Shown here: positions 7,887-14,054 of the stretch, piece after piece | Layout of the letters: every line of letters starts with the position of its first letter | Position numbering within the stretch: the stretch's first letter is position 1 | Assembly (NCBI GenBank): GCA_018432235.1 | Contig: JAHDLO010000053.1 | Span: forward strand, 1-64,000 | Direction of reading: 5' to 3' | DNA from: Clostridiaceae bacterium | Lineage (GTDB): Bacteria > Bacillota > Clostridia > Peptostreptococcales > Natronincolaceae | Length of the DNA: 64,000 bases | The notes under the pieces: model-generated | What the model was told of the DNA's origin: nothing | Databases searched by the model: none | What the model saw: the letters and a program-made list of their open reading frames with translations, nothing else | Program-made: the position numbers and the translations under genes

Positions 7887-8039
7887 TCTGATAACGTTTC
7901 CGTGTTTGCGACGCCTTCGAACTGGACCTCTTGACCTTACCCCTTGGCGGTGCTTGTCACCCAGTAAGTAGGTGTGGTGCGCTGATCTTTCCCTCAACAC
8001 GTGCTTCCAGCACCCTTGCGCCAAAAACATTGTTATGTA
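7887..8039 (-). repeat. attC-like cassette site 9
   Basis: Left edge TCTGATAACG, right edge GTTATGTAAAG. Subfamily A body (CGTGTTTGCGACGCCTTCG, GCGGTGCTTGTCACCCAGT, AGCACCCTTGCGCC). The partner of its right edge has been lost because site 10 is truncated. Confidence 0.8.
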
Positions 8040-8053
8040 AAGTTATTTTCGTT

Positions 8054-8329
8054 TTAATATGAAATTGTTTTAGTATCCCTAATTTCTCCTTGTCGATAAT
8101 ATTCGATTAAAATTCTTCTTTTGCTGTAATTAACTTCATAGAAAACACCAAGTTCATATCTACAAACATGTTCCGGTAAAGTTTCACCATCAAAAGACCA
8201 AATATCATTATAGCTGTCTTTTGTGAGAGCCTTCAACCTATCTCGATCTTTATTCTTCTCATCCTCTGGTCTACTTGATTTCTTCATTTCAATAGCTATC
8301 AAGTTATCTTGTGAAATATTGTTGCCTCT
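8054..8329 (-). pseudogene. 5'-truncated cassette gene, possible nuclease-like C-terminus
   Basis: About 90 codons remain, from RGNNISQDNLIAIEMKKS to the stop. The block LIAIEMKKS-SRP followed by DRDRLKALT and YELGVFYEV resembles the C-terminal half of small PD-(D/E)xK-like cassette proteins (ExK), though this is tentative. The reading frame upstream of about 8330 runs straight into the remains of attC-like site 10, so the gene has lost its start, ribosome binding site and N-terminus. The only in-frame starts upstream lie inside the site sequence. Confidence 0.65.
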
Positions 8330-8339
8330 ACTATGTAAA

Positions 8340-8417
8340 AGGTGAAGGGATGTGGTGCTCAGATCTTGCCCCTTACAAGTGCTACGAGCACCCCTGCGCA
8401 AAAACATTGTTAGATGA
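8340..8417 (-). repeat. attC-like cassette site 10, left half deleted
   Basis: Only the right half survives, from GGTGAAGGGATGTGGTGCTC to GTTAGATGA. The crossover core that should lie at the left edge is absent, and the deletion joint lies against the truncated gene 8054-8329. The right edge still perfectly complements TCATCTAAC at site 11. Cassettes 9 and 10 can therefore only move as one unit. Confidence 0.8.
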
Positions 8418-8452
8418 TGGACAAAGAGAGTTATCACTATGAATAACTCCCG

Positions 8453-8785
8453 CTATATCTCTTCTAATATTTTTTTAATCAACATATGAATTTTAGGAAG
8501 CTCTTTTTTTACCACATTCCATACAATGTCTAAATCGACTCCGAAATAGTCATGTATTAAGACATCTCTTAAACCTGCCATTTCTCTCCAAGGAATATCA
8601 TATTCCTTTTGTTTAAGCTCGTTTGATACTTTCTTTGTTGCTTCTCCTATTATTTCTAGGTTCCTAATCACAGCATCTTGAATCAATTTAGAATTGAAAA
8701 ATTCAAATTCACCGGGTATAACATACGTTTCAATATTTGTAATTGAATCAATAATGTGGATCAAATAGAATTTATCATCTTTCAT
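8453..8785 (-). CDS. hepT: HepT-like HEPN ribonuclease toxin (DUF86)
   Basis: A 110-residue all-helical HEPN protein. The RX4-6H RNase motif is present as R-DVLI-H (GLRDVLIHDYFG), followed by the tyrosine used for AMPylation in studied HepT/MntA pairs. It overlaps the upstream nucleotidyltransferase gene by 4 bases, the usual coupling of this toxin-antitoxin type. Together they are the cargo of one cassette between sites 10 and 11. Confidence 0.9.
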   Translation of the reverse strand: MKDDKFYLIHIIDSITNIETYVIPGEFEFFNSKLIQDAVIRNLEIIGEATKKVSNELKQKEYDIPWREMAGLRDVLIHDYFGVDLDIVWNVVKKELPKIHMLIKKILEEI

Positions 8786-9072
8786 ATCTGCACCGCCTCT
8801 GTTTCAATCTGTTCTTTCAATAAAGGATGTAATGATTTCTCAGTAACTACGTCAACAGCCTTATTTAATAATGATTCTAGTTCTTGTTTTAATCTAATTA
8901 AATCAAATAAAGTTCTACCTTCTTCAAATACTACTAAAAAATCAATATCACTATCTTTGGTATCTTCATAACGAACTACTGAGCCAAATAATCGTAATTT
9001 AATTACACCGTTTAATTTAGCAATTCTAAGTATATCTGAACGTTTTTCAATTAAAATATCCACTGTTCTCAT
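8782..9072 (-). CDS. mntA: MntA-like nucleotidyltransferase antitoxin
   Basis: A 96-residue minimal nucleotidyltransferase. The signature GSX10DXD is complete: FGSVVRYEDTKDSDIDFLV. In characterised systems MntA silences HepT by adding AMP to a tyrosine. The start at 9072 (MRTVDIL) sits behind GAGGTGAG; the GTG at 9081 overlaps that site. A TATAAT upstream at about 9094-9099 (minus strand) suggests the cassette has its own promoter, fitting a toxin-antitoxin module. Confidence 0.9.
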   Translation of the reverse strand: MRTVDILIEKRSDILRIAKLNGVIKLRLFGSVVRYEDTKDSDIDFLVVFEEGRTLFDLIRLKQELESLLNKAVDVVTEKSLHPLLKEQIETEAVQI

Positions 9073-9153
9073 TTTACTCACCTCTATTTTATTATACCAT
9101 TTTTTACATGTTTTTATAATATTTAGACGAATCGTAACATACCTACTAGTCTG

Positions 9154-9308
9154 TCATCTAACGTTTCCGTGTTTACGACGTCCCTGAGCCGGACCCCAAA
9201 GATAGACCGTCTTGGCGGAACTTCGTTCCCGGTGAAGGGATGTGGTGCGCTGACCTTTCCAGCAATGCTTGCCCGCCAGCACCTCCCGTAAACATGCTGT
9301 TATATGGA
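9154..9308 (-). repeat. attC-like cassette site 11 (subfamily B)
   Basis: Left edge TCATCTAACG (minus core CGTTAGATGA), right edge GTTATATGGA, which complements CATATAAC at the left edge of site 12. The central block (ACCCCAAAGATAGACCGTCT, TTCCCGGTGAAGGGATGTGG) is nearly identical to sites 3 and 4. Confidence 0.83.
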
Positions 9309-9383
9309 GTGACGCTTTTCACTTCTACAGCTCTCCTAAAATATTGATACTGTGTATTATTTCATTTTACTTTCACATTGTTT

Positions 9384-10025
9384 TTAAGTTTCACTTAAAA
9401 TATCTTTGATAGATAAACACAAATCAGATGGGTTTTCAATCATAGGCATATGGCATGACTCTTCAATAAAATAGAACTTTATTCTACTTAAAGTCTCATC
9501 GTCTAATTTTAAATCTATAATTCTATTAGTATAATTATTTACACCTCGATCGCCATAAATCCCAAAAATTTTGCTTTCTGTGTCTTTTACGTATCCTGAG
9601 TAATCGAAATCTCCCTGTAATGACTCTATTAAACTACTTGTATAATATACAATTTCTCTTTTAATCATTTTAGTAACTTTCTCACCGTATTCTTCCATGT
9701 TTTTTGGCATTAATAAATTCCGATAAAATGCTCCTGCAGGTTTTAAATTTGATTCAATAAAAATAACTTTATCACTTTTCATCTGAAATTTAGATACTAG
9801 CTCCAAAGCTATTATTCCTCCCAAGCTATGACCAACAATAAAATCATAATCTTGATGTCCGTACTTATCAAAAACCCAGTGTGTTATATCGGATATGCTT
9901 TTGGCTTCTTTTCTTATCTCGTGTGGATATTCTATATATGTGATATCCATATTTAAAAATTCGTTTTCTATTTCTTTCCATATTTCATTCGTGCAGCCTA
10001 ATCCATATAAAAATAATCCTCTCAT
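9384..10025 (-). CDS. alpha/beta-fold hydrolase (cassette cargo)
   Basis: A 213-residue hydrolase. The nucleophile elbow is GHSLGG (about residues 86-91), the acid is probably Asp in GIYGDRG (about 161) and the catalytic histidine lies in ESCHMPMIENP near residue 192. The N-terminal strand FLYGLGCTNEIW includes the oxyanion region. The substrate is unknown. The start follows AAGGAGA. It is the sole gene between sites 11 and 12. Confidence 0.83.
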   Translation of the reverse strand: MRGLFLYGLGCTNEIWKEIENEFLNMDITYIEYPHEIRKEAKSISDITHWVFDKYGHQDYDFIVGHSLGGIIALELVSKFQMKSDKVIFIESNLKPAGAFYRNLLMPKNMEEYGEKVTKMIKREIVYYTSSLIESLQGDFDYSGYVKDTESKIFGIYGDRGVNNYTNRIIDLKLDDETLSRIKFYFIEESCHMPMIENPSDLCLSIKDILSET

Positions 10026-10128
10026 GTCAATTCTCCTTTAATATATAAACAATTCTCTTTCAGACAAATCTATTTTATAAAATCGAATTAAATAAAATTC
10101 TCCAAAGAATAACTCCGATATCGTCATT

Positions 10129-10248
10129 TCATATAACGTCTCCGTATCTCCGACACCTCTGAACTGCACCTACACAGCCCTTCTTCGTAGCGGTGCTTGC
10201 ACCCAGTGAAGAGGTGTGCGCGGCGAACGGAGATATATTGTTATCGGA
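10129..10248 (-). repeat. attC-like cassette site 12 (shorter form)
   Basis: A 120-bp member. Left edge TCATATAACG, right edge GTTATCGGATG, which perfectly complements TCCGATAAC at 10925-10933 next to the recombinase gene. Inner arms CCGTATCTCCG and CGGAGATATA pair well. The centre keeps the family block GCGGTGCTTGCACCCAGTGA. Confidence 0.82.
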
Positions 10249-10345
10249 TGGATGTGGCTCCCTAAAGCTAGTTCTCAATAGGACGTGTCTCTTATAACTT
10301 AACCCCATTATGTAATATCTAATGCACTGGCAATATCATTTATTT

Positions 10346-10798
10346 TCAAATATACTTTTGCATACATATTGAATCTTGCATATCCTTATATTGTCCAAAA
10401 TTTTCAATAACTTTATAATTCATTTTTTTATATAGTGCCATTGCTTCAATTAAAGGAGCACCAGTTTCTAATATTAACTTTAAGAAGCCTTTATTTTTTG
10501 CTCTTTTTTCTAATTCACTCATTAGTTGTTTTGATATTCCTTTACCACGATATTCTTTACGAACAAATACTCTTTTCACTTCAGCTGTATACTCATCATA
10601 AAATTTAAAACTTGCACAAGCAACTGGAACTTCATCATCATAAATTAGTACTACATCATCAATATCTTCTAGTGTATTATATTGAATATACTGCTCCCTT
10701 TGCTTCTCCCCTCCCACAATTTCATTAAGATTATCGTCTAACATTTCACACAGCTCTATAAAACTAACATTTTTCCCATCTGTATATACTATTTTCAT
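10346..10798 (-). CDS. GNAT family N-acetyltransferase (cassette cargo)
   Basis: A 150-residue acetyltransferase with the acetyl-CoA binding motif A, VFVRKEYRGKGISKQLM (R/QxxGxG/A as YRGKGI), about residues 78-94, and the C-terminal motif B region ALYKKMNYKVIENFGQY. The start follows TGGAGGAAAT. It is the first cassette, adjacent to the recombinase and putative attI, so by integron logic it is the most recently acquired. The acceptor is unknown. Confidence 0.88.
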   Translation of the reverse strand: MKIVYTDGKNVSFIELCEMLDDNLNEIVGGEKQREQYIQYNTLEDIDDVVLIYDDEVPVACASFKFYDEYTAEVKRVFVRKEYRGKGISKQLMSELEKRAKNKGFLKLILETGAPLIEAMALYKKMNYKVIENFGQYKDMQDSICMQKYI

Positions 10799-10924
10799 AT
10801 TTCCTCCATGAACTATTTAGTAAATAATACAAATTTTATTCTGTAAATCCATTTCATTTTTTCAACGTTATGAAACTATTTATAAAGAAGCGACCTCATA
10901 ATGCGATGGTATTTGCCTCATCTT

Positions 10925-11021
10925 TCCGATAACGTCTCATCACCGACACTAGGTTCGCTATACATTCCTTTCTAGTGGTATTTGCGAACTTGATTTCGGT
11001 AATGCTTACTATTGATGTATT
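10925..11021 (-). repeat. putative attI-like site beside the recombinase gene
   Basis: It contains the same crossover core as the cassette sites (minus GAGACGTTATCGGA) at its left edge, but has no complementary right edge and little similarity to the attC family body. Inside lies an imperfect inverted repeat, CATCACCGA/AGGTTCGC against GCGAACTT/TCGGTAATG. It begins right after the recombinase stop codon. Its position and the single core suggest the primary insertion site. It could instead be a degenerate attC. Confidence 0.55.
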
Positions 11022-12113
11022 TTAATCCTTAAATAATCTATCCAGCGGACTCACTATTTGATTCAAATTATGTTTACTTACATGAGTATAGATTTCTGTC
11101 GTTTTTGTGCTCTGATGTCCTAATAATTCTTGAATATATCTTAAATCTGTTCCCCCTTCCAAAAGATGAGTAGCAAAAGAATGTCTCAAAACATGCACGG
11201 AGACCTCCTTTGTTATTTTAGCCTGTGAACAAGCTTTTTTAAATATCTTCTGAACTGATCTCTCTGTTAAAAATTCACCTTCTTTTCCCCCGGGAAATAG
11301 CCTGTCTTTTGGTTTTTCAATTAGTGCATATTTTCGTAATGCTTTTAAAGCAGCATGCGATAATAAAGTATATCTATCTTTTCTACCTTTTGCCTGGCGT
11401 ATATGAATTAACATTCTTTTTGAATCAATATCATTAACCTTAAGTCTAACAACCTCACTCACCCTTAGTCCGGCGGAATAAATTAAAAATAAAATAGCTT
11501 TATGCTTTTCACTAGCTAATGAGTTGAGAACTTTTATTACTTCCTCTTCTGCAAGGACTTCTGGAAGCTTCTTCTCTTTCTTAGGTCTTGGTATTCGAAG
11601 TACAATATTTTCTTTCTTTAGTACATCAGTAAATAGAATCTTTAGAGCACTCACTGCTTGATTAGCGTAAGAATGACTATTTCTTTGATCGTTTAATAAT
11701 GTATACATATAATCTTCAACGTCCTGGGCTGTTAGGTCTTCTACTTTTTTATCTGCATGCTTTAGAAAACGTTCAACATGTCCAGTATATGCCTTTATTG
11801 TTTTTTGAGTAAATCCATTTAGAGTAAGCTGTCTTCTCATCTTTTGTGCAAATTCAATAATATTACCGCTACATTCTTTTGATAGAATAATATGATTTAT
11901 ATCTACCCATTCAATTCCTTCATCCTTGAAAACATCATTTAACTTCACCAGACAATCTGGAGTGTTAGGTAGAACCCAGTGTTTTTGCTTTGCATCCCAA
12001 TTTCTTCCTTCAATACTTCTTATCTTATTGACCAAATCGACTTTATAATTGAATGTCACAACTAACTGATCAGAGTTTATTTCTCTAACAATTATCCCAT
12101 TGCATCCCCTCAT
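11022..12113 (-). CDS. tyrosine recombinase of the cassette array, XerC/D-like with an extra N-terminal domain
   Basis: A 363-residue integrase. Residues about 17-50 (VTFNYKVDLVNKIRSIEGR, then WDAKQKHWVLP) form an extra domain that resembles a HARP-like nucleic-acid-binding module; this is tentative. Residues 85-170 are the SAM-like core-binding domain. The catalytic set is complete: R217, K242, H307, R310, H333, Y342. The interval between the patches reads straight through (about 245-305) without the extra insert that defines IntI integrases. The start is uncertain: ATG at 12113 has no clear ribosome binding site, and GAGGGG lies just inside the frame. It is transcribed toward the cassettes. 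Confidence 0.88.
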   Translation of the reverse strand: MRGCNGIIVREINSDQLVVTFNYKVDLVNKIRSIEGRNWDAKQKHWVLPNTPDCLVKLNDVFKDEGIEWVDINHIILSKECSGNIIEFAQKMRRQLTLNGFTQKTIKAYTGHVERFLKHADKKVEDLTAQDVEDYMYTLLNDQRNSHSYANQAVSALKILFTDVLKKENIVLRIPRPKKEKKLPEVLAEEEVIKVLNSLASEKHKAILFLIYSAGLRVSEVVRLKVNDIDSKRMLIHIRQAKGRKDRYTLLSHAALKALRKYALIEKPKDRLFPGGKEGEFLTERSVQKIFKKACSQAKITKEVSVHVLRHSFATHLLEGGTDLRYIQELLGHQSTKTTEIYTHVSKHNLNQIVSPLDRLFKD

Positions 12114-12168
12114 TTAACAAATAATTTGATTTTTCTTACATTCTCTACATTATTTTACTATTCTCTAC

Positions 12169-12522
12169 TCAGTTTCCATTTCCTTCTAAGAATTGAGTGT
12201 TTTTTCCATCACTATAATTTACTGTATAACAAAACCGTATCCAGTCAATTGACTCAATACGGTCGAGGGTTACTATTTCAGTGTAGAAGGATAATGTATA
12301 TTCCCCGTCTATCCGACTGCTTGCTCCGTATCCAGGCAAATCTGGGGCAATGACTTGATAGCCGTTGGATAACAGTGGAATTACCTCCGCCCAAGAAAGC
12401 ATTGCTGAATCCACACCAGCACCATGTAGTAATAGAATGGTATCACTACTGTCTCCGGCACAATAGCATGCTATACTTACTCCATTTACACAGATATCCT
12501 TTTTTTCGATTTGATTAATCAT
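12169..12522 (-). pseudogene. 3'-truncated alpha/beta hydrolase gene
   Basis: Residues 1-75 match the N-terminal third of an alpha/beta hydrolase: TILLLHGAGVDSAMLSWAEV (oxyanion HG), then VIAPDLPGYGASS (the strand-4 D-PG-G-S block). Homology stops after about YTLSFYTE near 12275. The remaining 30 or so codons are unrelated, and the GxSxG nucleophile and catalytic His are absent. The start at 12522 follows GGAGATGGG. The break lies on the side facing the recombinase, which suggests truncation when the array or its flank was inserted or rearranged. Confidence 0.7.
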
Positions 12523-12864
12523 TTTGCCCATCTCCGCCATATCTTTCAACTATAATCTTAATACATGCTACAATAAACTTTCTTGGATCTATATTCACAT
12601 CATCTCTACACCAAAGGATGGTAGCTCCCGTAACAGCCGCCTGCAGGACGCGGCTCATTTCATAGATATCTTGACCTATATAGTCAAATATAATGATGTT
12701 ATAAATTTAATTTTCAGAAATTGAACTCTACTTGGTAATAAGTCAGAATAAAATGCCCGCTCACTCATTCTTAATAAATGTAAAAATGTACACCTAGAAA
12801 CGGAGGATATTCATCAGAAATGTTAAAAGCTAAAGAAGAATTCTTTCATAAGTTTTATTCCATA
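12523..12864. other. intergenic stretch between the broken hydrolase and ssrA
   Basis: I see no credible coding sequence, RNA or attC-like site here. It is AT-rich with one GC-rich island around 12605-12655. It probably belongs to the junction between the accessory array and the conserved ssrA-smpB-rnr region. Confidence 0.5.
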
Positions 12865-12900
12865 TAAAAAAATCCTACTGCTTTCTTCACAGTAGGATTC
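12865..12900 (-). terminator. intrinsic terminator of ssrA
   Basis: On the minus strand the 10-bp stem AATCCTACTG with partner CAGTAGGATT and a short loop is followed by TTTTTTTA. It lies 10 bases beyond the tmRNA 3' end. Confidence 0.85.
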
Positions 12901-12909
12901 TTCTTCATT

Positions 12910-13260
12910 TGGTGGAGGCGAGGGGAATCGAACCCCTGTCCGAAGGCCCTTCACCTTCAGCTTCTCCGAGCGCAGTTGTTGTTTTAGTTTCTCGCCTTGA
13001 CTGACACCCAACAACAGGTTTCAGCCTCAGCCAGCCCCGATAATGCCACTTAAGGTCGAGACACCCCTTAAGCCGTTCCCTGCATATTTGACGCCCCTAT
13101 CCTAACGGCAGGAGGCTAGGTAGAGACGAGCGGAACTAAGCCGCTAAAGCGTAATTATTGTTTGCGTTTATCTTTAATGCCCAGTTTTTTTACGTGATTC
13201 CAAGCAAAACACGGCTCGCTACTCAAGACTCTAAACCCCCGTCGAAACCTGTACGCCCCC
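12910..13260 (-). ncRNA. ssrA: transfer-messenger RNA (tmRNA)
   Basis: A 351-nt tmRNA that rescues stalled ribosomes with SmpB. The 5' end (GGGGGC...) pairs with the 3' end (GCCTCCACCA with encoded CCA), and the T-arm reads GGTTCGATTCCCC. The tag frame at 13136-13165 encodes ANNNYALAA followed by a stop, so the full tag would be A-ANNNYALAA, ending in the LAA degron. The next gene upstream is smpB. The ssrA 3' end faces the cassette array, and ssrA is a well-known integration target for tyrosine recombinases. Confidence 0.97.
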
Positions 13261-13417
13261 ATGTTTTATATTAATGGACTGTAATATCCATTATTAGCTG
13301 GTCGGTACTGATTACTTCACGGTTTTAATAACTAGTCACTATTAATTATTAATTATTAACTATTAACTATACACCATTCATTATTCGCTATTCGTTTCTC
13401 ATTATTTACTAGCTCTT

Positions 13418-13885
13418 TTACGCCCTTTGTCGTTCCCTTAATTCCTTTTCAATCCTTCTTTGGGCGTCCTTCTTGGCAATTGATTCTCGTTTGTCATAGA
13501 GCTTTTTACCGATTGCAACACCAAGCTCTACTTTGATTAGTCCCTGCTTTAGATAAATGCTTAATGGTATCAAGGTATAGCCCTTTTGCTGTGTGTAGCC
13601 TATTAGCTTTCGAATTTCCTGCTTATGCAGCAGTAGCTTTCTCGTTCTTAAAGGGTCCACATTAAATATATTTCCCTTTTCATAAGGGCTTATATGAACA
13701 TTATTCAAAAAGACCTCACTGTTTTCAACTCTGGCATAGCCGTCCCGAATGTTGATTTTACCTTGTCGGATAGACTTAACCTCTGTCCCCTTCAGTTCAA
13801 TTCCGCATTCATAGGTGTCCTCTATAAAAAAGTCAAACCTTGCCTTTTTGTTTGTTGATAATATCTTTTTCCCTTTACCTTCCAT
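13418..13885 (-). CDS. smpB: SsrA-binding protein SmpB
   Basis: A 155-residue protein of normal length that binds tmRNA and delivers it to stalled ribosomes. Recognisable blocks are [34 protein letters not shown], the [18 protein letters not shown] strand, and the basic C-terminal tail [18 protein letters not shown] needed for decoding-centre binding. It lies between rnr and ssrA in the common Firmicutes order rnr-smpB-ssrA. Confidence 0.98.
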   Translation of the reverse strand: MEGKGKKILSTNKKARFDFFIEDTYECGIELKGTEVKSIRQGKINIRDGYARVENSEVFLNNVHISPYEKGNIFNVDPLRTRKLLLHKQEIRKLIGYTQQKGYTLIPLSIYLKQGLIKVELGVAIGKKLYDKRESIAKKDAQRRIEKELRERQRA

Positions 13886-14054
13886 TTCCCATCACCCTTT
13901 ACAACGGACTCCTTTTAGAGACTTCTAGTATCATACCATATTGCATTAAAAAAGTCAAGATAGCAAGTATTTTCAATATCTTCCTAGATTGTCATTTGCT
14001 GTAGTAAATCTCTGCCCTAGTTAAAGGGAGAGGTAAACCTCTCCCTTTGATAGC

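Noticed and set aside
1-12113. CRISPR array or MITE family as explanation of the repeats
   Set aside because: Units are 80-155 bp, imperfect, spaced by whole genes and all in one orientation; edges vary together with the cassette, unlike CRISPR repeats or transposon ends with target duplications.
11022-12113. A canonical IntI class integrase
   Set aside because: The interval between catalytic patches shows no extra IntI segment, and an extra N-terminal domain is present; kept as XerC/D-like until an alignment decides.
12823-13014. A 63-residue open frame over the ssrA 3' end
   Set aside because: It lies inside the tmRNA gene and its terminator, and has no independent coding evidence.
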